Source of the DNA: Dactylosporangium siamense
Lineage (GTDB): Bacteria > Actinomycetota > Actinomycetes > Mycobacteriales > Micromonosporaceae
Direction of reading: 5' to 3'
Assembly: GCF_016862795.1 (NCBI RefSeq)
Contig: NZ_BONQ01000125.1
Location: 62,001 to 126,000, forward strand
Length of the DNA: 64,000 nucleotides
This document shows, in pieces, positions 1-8,557 of this stretch. A program made the translations under genes and the position numbers. Each line of letters opens with the position of its first letter. The stretch's first letter is position 1. Below the pieces are notes generated by a model. It was not told the DNA's origin, did no database searches, and was given only the letters and a program-made list of their open reading frames with translations.

Positions 1-299
1 TCGACGACGAGCAGCTCTACACGGTCGTCGACGCGCTCGACGAGATCGCCGCCGAGACCGGCCGCGCGGTCCCGCAGATCGCCATCAACTGGCTGCTGCG
101 GCGCCCGACCGTCGCCTCCGTCGTCATCGGCGCCCGCGACGAGGCCCAGCTGCGCCAGAACCTCGGCGCGGTCGGCTGGTCACTGACGCCGGAGCAGGTG
201 GCCCGGCTCGACGCGGCCAGCGCCCGGACCGCGCCCTACCCGCACTTCCCGTACCAGCGCCAGGAGGGCTTCGCCCGGCTCAACCCGGCGCCGGTGTGA
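1..299 (+). CDS. aldo/keto reductase, C-terminal part (5' end outside window)
   Basis: The reading frame enters from the left edge and gives the last 98 residues of an aldo/keto reductase, a TIM-barrel NAD(P)H-dependent carbonyl reductase. The stretch WLLRRPTVASVVIGARD, followed by a Q-L-x-x-N-L pattern and 'LTPEQVARLDAAS', is the standard C-terminal NADP-binding region of this family. The tail ending in PYPHFPYQRQ and the stop at 297-299 fit a complete C-terminus. The physiological substrate cannot be read from this fragment. The next gene follows 33 bp downstream on the same strand but has its own promoter-like hexamer, so co-transcription is uncertain. Confidence 0.9.
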   Translation, partial: DDEQLYTVVDALDEIAAETGRAVPQIAINWLLRRPTVASVVIGARDEAQLRQNLGAVGWSLTPEQVARLDAASARTAPYPHFPYQRQEGFARLNPAPV

Positions 300-332
300 C
301 AGCGATCGGCGCCCGTTGGGTAACAGGCCTCC

Positions 333-1289
333 ATGACGGTCTTCGGGTTGCACAACTCCCATGAGCAGATCCACCCGTCCGCGCTGCTGGCGGCGGTGCG
401 GCGGGCCGAGGCGGCCGGGTTCACCGCGGCCATGTGCTCCGATCACTTCTCGCCGTGGAGCGAGCGGCAGGGCCAGTCGGCGTTCGCCTGGTCGTGGCTC
501 GGGGCGGCGTTGCAGGCGACGCGGCTGCCGTTCGGGATCGTCAACGCGCCCGGGCAGCGGTACCACCCCGCGATCATCGCGCAGGCCATCGGGACCCTCG
601 CCGCCATGTATCCGGGGCGGTTCTGGGCCGCCCTCGGCACCGGTGAGGCCAGCAACGAGCACATCACCGGCGGCGGCTGGCCCCGCAAGGAGCTGCGCAA
701 CGCCCGGCTCCGCGAGTGCGTCGACGTCATCCGGGCGCTCCTCGCGGGCGAGGAGGTCAGCCACGACGGCCTCGTCACCGTGGACCGGGCGCGGCTGTGG
801 ACCCGGCCGGAGGAGCCGGTGCGACTCGTCGGCGCCGCCATCAGCGTGGAGACCGCCGGCTGGGCCGGGCAGTGGGCCGACGGGCTGATCACCGTGAACC
901 AGCCGGTCGAGCACCTCCGCCGGATGATCGACGCGTACCGCGAGGCCGGCGGCCGCGGTGACCTCTGCCTGCAGGTGCACCTCAGCTGGGCGCCGACCGA
1001 GGACGAGGCCCTCGCGGTCGCGCACGAACAGTGGCGCAGCAACGTCTTCGCGCCGCCGGTCTGCTGGGACCTGGAGACCGCCGAGCACTTCGACGTCGTG
1101 TCCCGGGACGTCACGCCGTCGCGGGTCGCCGAAACCGTCCACGTCAGCGCGGACCTGGGGCGGCACACCGAGATCCTGCGGCGGTACCTGGAGCTCGGCT
1201 TCGACCAGATCTACCTGCACCACGTCGGCCAACGCCAGGACGAGTTCATCGACGCCTTCGGCGCCAAGGTTCTGCCACAGCTGGCTTGA
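333..1289 (+). CDS. LLM-class flavin-dependent oxidoreductase (TIGR03885-like)
   Basis: A 318-residue luciferase-like monooxygenase-fold protein. It begins MTVFGLHNSHEQIHPS, which resembles the actinobacterial non-F420 LLM subgroup. Family features visible are the early 'CSDHFSPW' loop, the 'ALGTGEASNEH' segment near residue 105 that binds flavin phosphate in relatives, and the C-terminal 'ELGFDQIYLHHVG' strand-helix. The expected role is FMN- or F420-linked oxidation of an unknown small molecule in the cytoplasm. The start is chosen at ATG 333: TAACAG lies six nt upstream, close to the TANNNT-N6-start layout seen at other genes here, and there is no clear Shine-Dalgarno sequence. The substrate is unknown. 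Confidence 0.88.
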   Translation: MTVFGLHNSHEQIHPSALLAAVRRAEAAGFTAAMCSDHFSPWSERQGQSAFAWSWLGAALQATRLPFGIVNAPGQRYHPAIIAQAIGTLAAMYPGRFWAALGTGEASNEHITGGGWPRKELRNARLRECVDVIRALLAGEEVSHDGLVTVDRARLWTRPEEPVRLVGAAISVETAGWAGQWADGLITVNQPVEHLRRMIDAYREAGGRGDLCLQVHLSWAPTEDEALAVAHEQWRSNVFAPPVCWDLETAEHFDVVSRDVTPSRVAETVHVSADLGRHTEILRRYLELGFDQIYLHHVGQRQDEFIDAFGAKVLPQLA

Positions 1290-1336
1290 TCTCCGGGAAA
1301 TCCGAAGGACGGGCGGCGGGCGTCCGATAACCGGGT

Positions 1337-4051
1337 ATGTGGTCCGTCGTGCGGCGGGTCTGGCGCCTCGTGTCTCGCGCCGGGGTCCTCGCCACGCTCG
1401 TCGCGGTCCTCGCCGCCACGGTGTCGGTCGGGGCCGGGGTGGTGCTGGACCGCGCCCAGCAGCGGGAGATGACCCAGGCCCTGGACCGGAAGGTCGGCGC
1501 GGTCGCCGCGGTCGTCGCCAACGAGACCGGCCGCTACGTCGACGCCCTACGCACCGTCGCCGCCTCGATCGGCGCGTTCGAGCCGCTCACTGCGGCGAAG
1601 TTCGAGCGGGCTGTCCAGCCGTTGCGGTCCATGGGATTCGCCGGCGCCACGTCGATCGTGTTCGCGGTGCCGGTCGGTGCCGGCGACATCGACCGGGTGC
1701 AGGCGCTGTGGCGGCAGCGGGGCGCGCCCGACCTGACGCTCACCCCGAAGAGCGCGGGCCCGGACCGGATCTTCACCATCTTCGCCGAGCCCTTCGACGG
1801 CACGACGCTCGGCGGCGAGGGCATCGACGTCAACCAGGTCCCCGCGCCGGCCCGGGCGCTGGAGGAGGCCCGGCGGACCGGTGACGTCACGGTCTCCGAC
1901 ACGTACCTGTTGATCCGGGACCGGAACCTGCCCGAGGACCAGCGGCAGAAATCGTTCATCCTGGGTGCTCCGGTGTACGGGGCACCGGGCCCGACCAGGG
2001 CATCGGACCCGGCCGGCGCCCGGCCGTTCCTCGGCTGGGTGCTGATGGGACTGCGGGGGCAGGACTTCATCGGCGCCGCGGTGCGGCGCAGCACCCAGAA
2101 CACCGCCGACGTGACGCTGTCGGCCCGCGACGCCGACGGCACGGCCGGGGTCGTCGCGGCGGTGCGCGCGGACTCCGGGCGGCACCGCACCGACCACCGC
2201 ACCGTCGACGTCCGGGTGGCGCAGGCGCAGTGGCGGTTGCGGGTCAGCGTCGTCGCCGCGGACCTGCCCGGCGGGGGACCGTTCCCGGCCGCGATGACCA
2301 CCGCCGGGCTCGGGCTGGGCGGCCTGCTGGCCGTGCTGACGTTCGTCCTGGCGACCGGCCGGGCCCGCGCCGACCTCCGGGTCGCCGCCGCCACCGCCCG
2401 GCTGCGCCGCACCGAGGCCGAGGCGCGCGAGCACGCCGACCTGCTCAGCGCCGTGGTCGACAGCGTCAGCGACGGCGTCGCGGTGGTCGACGAGCAGGCC
2501 CGCTTCCTGCTGCAGAACCCGGCGGCAAAGGTGCTGCTCGGTGTCGAGGACAACCAGGCCGACTCGGCGACCTGGCAGGAGCACTACGGCATCTTCCACC
2601 CCGACGGCACCACCCCGTTCCCGAGTGCCGAGCTGCCGCTGAGCCGGGCCCTGGCCGGCGAGCCGAGCGACCAGGTGCCATTGGTGATCCGCAACGCTGG
2701 CCACCCCGACGGCATCGTCCTCACGGTGTCGGCGCGGCCGCTGCACGGCAGCGCCGGACGGCCCGGCGCGGTCGCGGTGTTCCACGACGTCACCGCCCGC
2801 GCCGCCGCGGACCGGGAGATCGCCGAGGCGAACACGGCGATGCGGGAGGAGCTGACACTGCGGGAGGCCGCCGAGGCCGAGCTGCGCACCGCGCGGGACG
2901 ACCTCACCGCGGAGCGCGCCTACCTGCGGCAGGTCCTGGACGCGCTCGACGTCTCCGTCATCACCTGCGACGCCGCCGGGGTGCTCGTGCACACCAACCG
3001 GGCGGCGCGGACCGCGATCCCGGGCGTGGACGCCGACGCGGGCGTGCCGCTGGCGGTGGTCGAGAGCGGCCGGCGGCTGCGGCTGGCGCACCCGGACGGC
3101 ACACCGTTCGCCGAATACGACCTGCCGCTGCTGGTGGCGCTGCGTGGCCAGCGCGTCGACGGGGTCGAGGGGCACGTGACCCAGGCCGACGGGCACCACC
3201 AGGTCGTGATGATGCACGCGAGGCCGTTGCGGGACCGGGGCGGGAGCATCATGGGTGCCGTCGCCTCGTCGTACACCATCACCGCCCTCAGGCAACGCGA
3301 GGCCGAGCTGACCGCGTTCGCCGGCATCGTCGCCCACGACCTGCGCAGCCCGCTGACGGCGATCGGCGGGTTCACCGAGTTCGTCCGCGACTCGCTCGCC
3401 GACGGCGGCCCCGGGCACGAGCACCACCAGGAGCGGGAGGTGCTGGACCGCACCCTCGCGACGACGGCGCGGATGCGGCGGCTCATCGACGACCTGCTCG
3501 GCTACGCCGCGGCCCGCGACGCCGTCCTGGACGCCCGCGACCTCGACCTGCGGGCCGTCGTCGACGACGTGGTCACCGAGCGGCTCGCCGCGCAGGCCGT
3601 CGACCCGACCAGCCCACCCGCGCAGATCTTCGTCGGCGCGATGCCGTCGGTGCACGCCGACCCCGCGCTGCTGCGCCAGCTGCTGGACAACCTGATCGGC
3701 AACGCGCTGAAGTACACGCCGCCGGGCCAGCCGGCCCGGGTCGACGTGTGCGCGACCCCGCACGGCGGCGACTGGGTCCGGGTCGACGTCGCCGACCGCG
3801 GCATCGGCATCCCCGAGGGCGAGCACGACGCGATCTTCACCGGCTTCCACCGGGCGCACCGCACCGCCGGCTACTCCGGCACCGGCCTGGGCCTGGCCAT
3901 CTGCCAGCGGGTCGTGGAGCGGCACGGCGGCACGATCGCCGCCAACGACAACCCGGGCGGCGGCGCCAGGCTGTCGTTCACGCTGCCGACCGCGCAGTCG
4001 ACCAGGTTCCACGCCCGCTCGCGGATCGCCTCCGATCAGCCCTTCGGCTGA
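1337..4051 (+). CDS. membrane sensor histidine kinase, CHASE-PAS-PAS-HisKA-HATPase
   Basis: A 904-residue hybrid-free sensor kinase. An N-terminal membrane helix (about residues 14-37) is followed by an extracytoplasmic CHASE-type domain (about 75-255, with FAGATSIVFAVPV) and a second helix (about 316-338). Two PAS-like segments (about 365-485 and 530-650) lead to a HisKA domain whose phospho-acceptor is His667 in VAHDLRSPLTAIGG. The HATPase has an N-box (LLDNLIGNALKYT), a G1 box (DRGIGIPE) and a G2 box (GYSGTGLGLAIC). CHASE domains usually sense small extracellular ligands. No response regulator adjoins it, so the partner is unknown. It converges on another kinase gene and the two coding regions overlap by 16 bp at the 3' ends. 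Confidence 0.92.
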   Translation: MWSVVRRVWRLVSRAGVLATLVAVLAATVSVGAGVVLDRAQQREMTQALDRKVGAVAAVVANETGRYVDALRTVAASIGAFEPLTAAKFERAVQPLRSMGFAGATSIVFAVPVGAGDIDRVQALWRQRGAPDLTLTPKSAGPDRIFTIFAEPFDGTTLGGEGIDVNQVPAPARALEEARRTGDVTVSDTYLLIRDRNLPEDQRQKSFILGAPVYGAPGPTRASDPAGARPFLGWVLMGLRGQDFIGAAVRRSTQNTADVTLSARDADGTAGVVAAVRADSGRHRTDHRTVDVRVAQAQWRLRVSVVAADLPGGGPFPAAMTTAGLGLGGLLAVLTFVLATGRARADLRVAAATARLRRTEAEAREHADLLSAVVDSVSDGVAVVDEQARFLLQNPAAKVLLGVEDNQADSATWQEHYGIFHPDGTTPFPSAELPLSRALAGEPSDQVPLVIRNAGHPDGIVLTVSARPLHGSAGRPGAVAVFHDVTARAAADREIAEANTAMREELTLREAAEAELRTARDDLTAERAYLRQVLDALDVSVITCDAAGVLVHTNRAARTAIPGVDADAGVPLAVVESGRRLRLAHPDGTPFAEYDLPLLVALRGQRVDGVEGHVTQADGHHQVVMMHARPLRDRGGSIMGAVASSYTITALRQREAELTAFAGIVAHDLRSPLTAIGGFTEFVRDSLADGGPGHEHHQEREVLDRTLATTARMRRLIDDLLGYAAARDAVLDARDLDLRAVVDDVVTERLAAQAVDPTSPPAQIFVGAMPSVHADPALLRQLLDNLIGNALKYTPPGQPARVDVCATPHGGDWVRVDVADRGIGIPEGEHDAIFTGFHRAHRTAGYSGTGLGLAICQRVVERHGGTIAANDNPGGGARLSFTLPTAQSTRFHARSRIASDQPFG

Positions 4052-5205
4052 CCCCCTGTCGGCAGGGTGATGACGAAGCAGGCGCCGGGGTCGGCCGGCT
4101 CGTAGGTGAGGTCCCCGCCGTGCGCCCGGGCCAGCTCCCGCACGATCCACAGCCCGAGGCCGACTGAGTCGCCGCCGCTCCCGCCGTACCGGCTGAACAA
4201 CGCGCCGACCGCCGCCGCCGGCACACCCGGGCCGTGGTCGCGGACCCGGATGGACAGCGTCGAGGCGTGGACCGAGGCACCCACGCAGATCGGGGCGGCA
4301 CCGTGCCGCACCGCGTTGCCGATCAGATTGACCAGCATCTGCTCCAGGCGGTCCGGGTCCGCGGTGACGGTCAGGCCCGCCTCGACGTCGATGACGGCGT
4401 CGGCCTGCGGCGTGAGGCTGACGGCGTCCTGCGCCGCGGCGCGCACCGGCACCGGGCGCAGGTCCAGCCGGAGCGCGCCGTCCTCGACCCGCCCGACGTC
4501 GAGCAGCCCGCTGGCCAGCCGCGCGATCCGGGCGACCTGGCGCAGCGCGGCCGCGGTCAGCCTGGCCCGCTGCGCGGGCGGCAGGTCCGCGTCGTCGTCG
4601 AGCAGCTCCAGGGCGCCCTGCACGGCGGTCAGCGGGGACCGGACGTCGTGCGCCAGGGTCAGCATGAGCGACGCCCGCCACCGCTCGGCCGCGGCGACCT
4701 CGGCCCGCGCCTCCCGCCACTGCCGCACCCGCCCGGCGATCAGGACCGCGACCGCGGTCACGACGGGCACGAACACCACCGCGCTGCCGACCACCTCCGG
4801 CGGCTGGTGGGTGACGACCAGCGGCGCGACGTAGGCGGTGGCGGTCAGCGGCGCGAGCGCGTAGGCGATCCACGGCGGGTGGTGCAGCCCGACCCAGGCG
4901 AACAGCAGCACGAAGAACGGCCCGGTCCCCGCCGCGGTCCCGCCGAACGCCCACGTCGAGAACGCCAGCACCGCCAGCCCCGCGACCCCGAGCGCCACGG
5001 TGGCCCGCGGGTGCAGCCGCTGCCACGGCACCCACCACGCGGCCGCGGTGATGCAGAAGTCGGCGCCGGCAACCAGGAGGAGGTCCCGGGCGCGGCTGTT
5101 CGGCTGGGCGATCCCCAGCACGGCGAGGACCCCGGCGAGCAGGAAGAGGCCGGCTGCGGCCCGAGCCGCCCCGACGCTCCCGTCAAAACCGGTTCTTCGC
5201 CACAT
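4036..5205 (-). CDS. membrane sensor histidine kinase (multi-TM N-terminus)
   Basis: A 389-residue kinase. The first about 160 residues form five or six hydrophobic helices with no sizeable extracellular loop. HisKA follows with His186 in LTLAHDVRSPLTAVQG. An HATPase domain then shows the N-box MLVNLIGNAVRHG, the G1 box DHGPGVP and the G2 box SVGLGLWIV. The multi-helix sensor suggests detection of a membrane or membrane-soluble signal. The start ATG at 5205 is preceded by TACACT nine nt upstream, compatible with a near-leaderless message. No response regulator is adjacent. The stop region overlaps the oppositely oriented CHASE kinase by 16 bp, so the two transcripts are antisense at their ends. 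Confidence 0.9.
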   Translation of the reverse strand: MWRRTGFDGSVGAARAAAGLFLLAGVLAVLGIAQPNSRARDLLLVAGADFCITAAAWWVPWQRLHPRATVALGVAGLAVLAFSTWAFGGTAAGTGPFFVLLFAWVGLHHPPWIAYALAPLTATAYVAPLVVTHQPPEVVGSAVVFVPVVTAVAVLIAGRVRQWREARAEVAAAERWRASLMLTLAHDVRSPLTAVQGALELLDDDADLPPAQRARLTAAALRQVARIARLASGLLDVGRVEDGALRLDLRPVPVRAAAQDAVSLTPQADAVIDVEAGLTVTADPDRLEQMLVNLIGNAVRHGAAPICVGASVHASTLSIRVRDHGPGVPAAAVGALFSRYGGSGGDSVGLGLWIVRELARAHGGDLTYEPADPGACFVITLPTGGQPKG

Positions 5206-5281
5206 TACGGACCAAGTGTATGACCGCCGGCTGTGTGGTGCGGGACGACCGGACCGGGAGCTACCCGAACGCTGAACCCTG

Positions 5282-5824
5282 CTACCGGACCTGTTTCAGC
5301 GCGGTGAGGACCGTGTGCAACCGGTCGTCGAGCGGCCCGCTCAGCTCCAGGACCGGCGTGTCCTCCCAGGCGTCCAACGGGTCGTCGTACACCAGCTCCA
5401 GCATCGCGGCATTCGCTCGCGAACGAAGACCGGGCAACTCCGCTGCCGGCAGCACCTGCTCCGTCATGGGTGTGATCACCGTGATGACCAGCAGGTCCAG
5501 ACTGGCGAACGCCGGCCGCAACACCGCACCGTCCGCCTCCTCGGCGGGGTCCGCACCGGCCGCCGCCATATATGCGAGGTAGTCCAACGGCGTCCGGTCG
5601 AAGATCACGTCGGGCCGGGACGGTGGCGAGCACAGGCTCCGCACCGAGCGGGCCAGCAGCGCCCGGTAATCCTCGAGTGCCGGCGGGAACTGAAACTCGT
5701 AACCCTCCTCTTCGAGCAGGTAGTACGGCTCGTCGGCGGCGACGTGGCCCGGCAGCTGCGCGCACAGTGCCTCAACCAGCGTTGTCTTCCCGGTTCCGTG
5801 TGTTCCGGAGATTCCGACCCGCAT
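5282..5824 (-). CDS. AAA/NadR-like P-loop kinase domain protein
   Basis: A 180-residue cytoplasmic protein that opens directly with a Walker A loop (MRVGISGTHGTGKTTLVEAL). A short acidic and aromatic stretch (ADEPYYLLEEEGYEF) and 'DVIFDRTPLDYLAYM' follow. That layout matches the AAA_28/NadR-type ATPase group, often annotated as ATP-binding or nucleotide/NMN-kinase-like; the real substrate is not known. The start is set at ATG 5824 because GGGAG lies five nt upstream; an in-frame GTG at 5839 would add five residues. It is monocistronic, between a kinase gene and a divergently read pentapeptide/DinB gene. Confidence 0.8.
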   Translation of the reverse strand: MRVGISGTHGTGKTTLVEALCAQLPGHVAADEPYYLLEEEGYEFQFPPALEDYRALLARSVRSLCSPPSRPDVIFDRTPLDYLAYMAAAGADPAEEADGAVLRPAFASLDLLVITVITPMTEQVLPAAELPGLRSRANAAMLELVYDDPLDAWEDTPVLELSGPLDDRLHTVLTALKQVR

Positions 5825-5909
5825 CCGCACTCCCACCACCCAGCCCGAGCAACCCGGGGGATCATAGCCGCGCGGTCATCGCCCCGAGTCGCGGCGATAG
5901 GGTCGCGGC

Positions 5910-6650
5910 ATGGCCTTCGACAACGAGGACATGTCCGGTGCGCGGTTCCGCGCCGTCCGTCTCGCCGGCGCCCGGTTCCAGGACGTCGATCTCTCCGGCG
6001 TCGTGATGCGCGGCGTCGAGCTGGTCGACATCGACATCTCCGGTGAGGTCCGCAACCTGACGATCAACGGCGTCGACGTCGGGCCGCTGGTCGAGGCCGA
6101 GCTCGACCGCCGGTACCCCGACCGGGCCAGGATGCGTCCGACGGACCCGGCCGGTTTCCGCGAGGCGTGGGACATCCTGGAGCGGCTCTGGGACGGCACC
6201 GTCGAGCGCGCCCGCCGCCTGGATCCCGAGCTGCTGCACGAGTCCGTCGACGGGGAGTGGTCCTTCATCGAGACCCTGCGGCACCTCGCGTTCGCCACCG
6301 ACGCGTGGATCCGCCGGGCGGTGCTCGGCGACCCGGCGCCGTGGGATCCGCTGTCCCTGCCGTGGGACGGGATGCCGGACACCCCGGGCGTGCCCCGCGA
6401 CCGCACTGCGCGACCGTCGCTGGACGTGGTCCTCAAGCTGCGCCGGGACCGGATGACCACGGTCCGCACGCTCGTCGACGGCCTCACCGACGAGTGGCTC
6501 GCCGCGCACACCGAGCCGGTCGAGGGTCCGGGCTGGCCGCCGCCGCGCAGCTTCGCCGTGCGCGAGTGCCTGTCGGTCGTGCTCAACGAGGAGTGGGAGC
6601 ACCGCCTGTATGCCGAGCGTGACCTGGCCGTGCTCTCAGTGGAACACTGA
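5910..6650 (+). CDS. pentapeptide-repeat/DinB-family fusion protein
   Basis: A 246-residue protein in two parts. Residues 1-50 contain consecutive A(D/N)LXX-like units (MSGARFRAVRLAGARFQDVD), a short right-handed beta-helix like other pentapeptide repeats. Residues 75-246 are a DinB/YfiT-like four-helix bundle. Histidines expected to bind a divalent metal appear in 'LRHLAFATDAW' and 'NEEWEHRLYAERD'. DinB-superfamily proteins include thiol-dependent S-transferases (mycothiol or bacillithiol), so a mycothiol-linked activity is possible but unproven. The hexamer TAGGGT ends six nt before the ATG, with no Shine-Dalgarno sequence, suggesting a leaderless mRNA. The 3' end overlaps the next gene by 15 bp in antisense. 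Confidence 0.85.
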   Translation: MAFDNEDMSGARFRAVRLAGARFQDVDLSGVVMRGVELVDIDISGEVRNLTINGVDVGPLVEAELDRRYPDRARMRPTDPAGFREAWDILERLWDGTVERARRLDPELLHESVDGEWSFIETLRHLAFATDAWIRRAVLGDPAPWDPLSLPWDGMPDTPGVPRDRTARPSLDVVLKLRRDRMTTVRTLVDGLTDEWLAAHTEPVEGPGWPPPRSFAVRECLSVVLNEEWEHRLYAERDLAVLSVEH

Positions 6651-7301
6651 GATCCGGGTGCGGTGGTGCGCCGGGGTCTCGATCTCGTCGAGCACGGCGA
6701 CCGCGAGGTCGGCATAGGTCAGCCCGGTCGACGGCGCGGTGTCGCCGCCGGTGCGGTACCGGCCGAGCCGCGGACCCGCCGGGTCGAGCCCCGCCGGCGG
6801 GGTGAGCATGAGCCAGTCGACCTCGGTGTGGGCGGCCCGGAGCCGGTCCAGGCCCGCGGTGTGCGCCAGGGCGAAGGGCCGTAGCCGCGCCGGGAACGCC
6901 GCCGGGTCGTCCAGCACCGGGCGGCCGCCGGCGCCGAGCAGGTTCGCGAAGAGCCCGATGAGCACCAGCCGGTGCACCCCGGCCCGCGGCAGGCCTTCCA
7001 GCAGCGCGTCGACGCCGTCGACGAAGAACCGTTCGTCGAGCCGCCCGAGGTCGGCCACGGCCTCGGGGCCCGACGCGGGGGTGACCGCGCTGACCACCGC
7101 CGCGTGCCCGCGCGGGATCGACGAGGTGGCGCCGGTGTCCCTGACGTCGCCCCGGACGACGGTCACCCCGTCGGCGGCGAGTCCCGGATGCCTCTCCGGA
7201 TCGCGGACGACGGCGGTGACCTGATGACCGCGGTGCCGCGCCTCGGCGGTGATCGCCCGCCCGGCCCTGCCGCCCGCCCCGAAGATGACGATGCCGCCCA
7301 T
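6636..7301 (-). CDS. NAD(P)-dependent epimerase/NmrA-like SDR protein
   Basis: A 221-residue Rossmann-fold protein. The N-terminus IVIFGAGGRAGRAI is the GxxGxxG dinucleotide-binding loop of atypical short-chain dehydrogenases (NmrA/BVR-B-like), followed by 'TAVVRDPERHP', typical of NADP-preferring members. There is no catalytic YxxxK motif in a recognisable position, so redox sensing is as likely as catalysis. A GGAG sits 7-10 nt before the ATG. It is divergent from an HxlR regulator 75 bp away, a common arrangement in which the regulator controls the reductase. Its 3' end overlaps the DinB gene by 15 bp. Confidence 0.85.
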   Translation of the reverse strand: MGGIVIFGAGGRAGRAITAEARHRGHQVTAVVRDPERHPGLAADGVTVVRGDVRDTGATSSIPRGHAAVVSAVTPASGPEAVADLGRLDERFFVDGVDALLEGLPRAGVHRLVLIGLFANLLGAGGRPVLDDPAAFPARLRPFALAHTAGLDRLRAAHTEVDWLMLTPPAGLDPAGPRLGRYRTGGDTAPSTGLTYADLAVAVLDEIETPAHHRTRISVFH

Positions 7302-7376
7302 GTTCCCGCTCCTGCCGCTCGGCTGCCCGGCGGGGACGGTAGTTCAGGGGATGTCGGTATCTGCAAAGGTACCGGG

Positions 7377-7814
7377 GTGGACCTCGACCCGGAGATGTTC
7401 GACCCGGTGTGCCCGTCGGGCGCCCTGCCGTTCCAGATCGGTGACAAGTGGACGGCGATGGTCGTGCTGTGCCTGGAGCACGGTCCGCGGCGGTTCACCG
7501 AGCTGCGGGTCCCGTTGCGTGCCGTCACGCCGAAGGTCCTCACGTCCACGCTGCGCGCGATGGAGCGCGACGGGCTGGTGGTGCGCACCGCGTATCCGGC
7601 GCATCCACCGCACGTCGAATACGCGCTGACCGGGCTGGGACGCAGCCTGCTGACGCTCATCGCGGCGGTGCGGGCCTGGAGCGGTGCGCACCTTCCCGAG
7701 CTGCTCGCCGCCCGGCAGGCCCACGACGAGGCGGCTATGCCTCTTCCGGCGGTGGCGGCGGCACAGCCGGCGACAAGGGTTTCGGGAAGTGGGCCGACGG
7801 GTCGGGGCAGATGA
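7377..7814 (+). CDS. HxlR-family winged-helix transcriptional regulator
   Basis: A 145-residue HxlR-type regulator. The conserved N-terminal cysteine region (VCPSGALPFQIGDKWTAMVV), 'GPRRFTELR', 'VTPKVLTSTLRAMERDGLV' and 'HVEYALTGLGRSL' give the complete winged helix. These proteins often respond to electrophiles or quinones through the N-terminal cysteine. GTG 7377 is preferred because it keeps a short N-terminus; ATG 7395 is an alternative. The gene is divergent from an SDR-type reductase, the probable target. The coding region runs 80 bp into the oppositely oriented membrane-protein gene, an unusually long antisense overlap. The last about 25 residues are low-complexity and may be dispensable. 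Confidence 0.88.
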   Translation: MDLDPEMFDPVCPSGALPFQIGDKWTAMVVLCLEHGPRRFTELRVPLRAVTPKVLTSTLRAMERDGLVVRTAYPAHPPHVEYALTGLGRSLLTLIAAVRAWSGAHLPELLAARQAHDEAAMPLPAVAAAQPATRVSGSGPTGRGR

Positions 7815-8463
7815 CGTAGGGCATCGGTCCGCCGGGGAACGCGGGCCACGCCGGTGCGGCGGCTCGCGGGACGAAGTAGCGGCTCGCGGGCGGCAGCGCC
7901 AGCAGCAGGACCACGGCACCGGAGAGCGTCAGCACCAGCAGCGCGACCGCGAATCCGGACAGGAAGAAGACCTCGGTGAAGAGGCCGGAGCTGTTGTAGA
8001 GGGCGTCCTGGAACCCCGACTCCTCCCACGACACGCCGTCGTCGACGATGACGTCCTCGTCTCCGCTGAACGCGAACGCCAGCGGCAGCAGCAGGAACCC
8101 GCCGCACGCCTGGGTCGCGGCCAGCAGCAGCTGTCCGCCACCGGCGACGAAGACGAAGATCCTCGCGATGTTGCTGCCCCGCAGCACCGGTCGGGCCGTC
8201 ACCGCGAGCCACCCGGCCAGCAGCAGCGCCGGCACGCCGACGAACAGCGTGCCCACGACGTTGGACGTGCGCTCGTCGCTCACCTCGCCGGGGTCGGCGT
8301 CCGGCACCAGCGCGGCGGCCCGGTCGATCGCCCCGTCGAAGTGCACGGCGTGGGCGATGGCCACCCCGACGAAGCCGAGCAGCAGCGCGGCACCGGCGAG
8401 CTGGAGCCAGAAGGCCACGGTCACCTGCGCCGGGCGGGGAGGGCGGGCGGCATCGACGGTCAC
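7735..8463 (-). CDS. hypothetical four-helix membrane protein
   Basis: A 242-residue protein with four predicted transmembrane helices: about residues 14-38 (VTVAFWLQLAGAALLLGFVG), 65-88, 100-122 and 170-198. The last helices enclose a short acidic loop (GDEDVIVDDGVSWEESG). The C-terminus is proline-rich and cytoplasmic or extracellular (PLSPAVPPPPPEEA). I do not recognise a named family; similar DUF-type membrane proteins are frequent in Micromonosporaceae. GTG 8463 is the likely start because the TM region begins shortly after it, and TACCGT stands eight nt upstream. It shares the short divergent region with the ArsR-type gene, so the palindrome there may affect both. Confidence 0.7.
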   Translation of the reverse strand: MTVDAARPPRPAQVTVAFWLQLAGAALLLGFVGVAIAHAVHFDGAIDRAAALVPDADPGEVSDERTSNVVGTLFVGVPALLLAGWLAVTARPVLRGSNIARIFVFVAGGGQLLLAATQACGGFLLLPLAFAFSGDEDVIVDDGVSWEESGFQDALYNSSGLFTEVFFLSGFAVALLVLTLSGAVVLLLALPPASRYFVPRAAAPAWPAFPGGPMPYVICPDPSAHFPKPLSPAVPPPPPEEA

Positions 8464-8524
8464 AGGTGGCGACGGTACGGGCGGCGGCGCACCGGCACAT
8501 CTGCCCGTTCGGCCGGAACGGTTG

Positions 8525-8554
8525 TACGATCCTACGTAATTACGTAGCATCGTA
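8525..8554. promoter_or_regulatory. 30-bp near-perfect operator palindrome with embedded -10
   Basis: The core CTACGTAATTACGTAG (8532-8547) is a perfect 16-bp palindrome. It extends outward by TACGAT and ATCGTA arms to 30 bp with a single mismatched pair (8531/8548). On the + strand, TAGCAT (8545-8550) ends seven nt before GTG 8558, so the likely -10 box lies inside the palindrome. A dimeric repressor bound here would block the ArsR-type gene and probably the divergent membrane-protein gene. Autoregulation is inference from position. Confidence 0.8.
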
Positions 8555-8557
8555 GGG

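Noticed and set aside
7340-7376. HxlR operator in the SDR/HxlR divergent region
   Set aside because: GTAT/GTAC half-sites are too short and degenerate to separate from chance.
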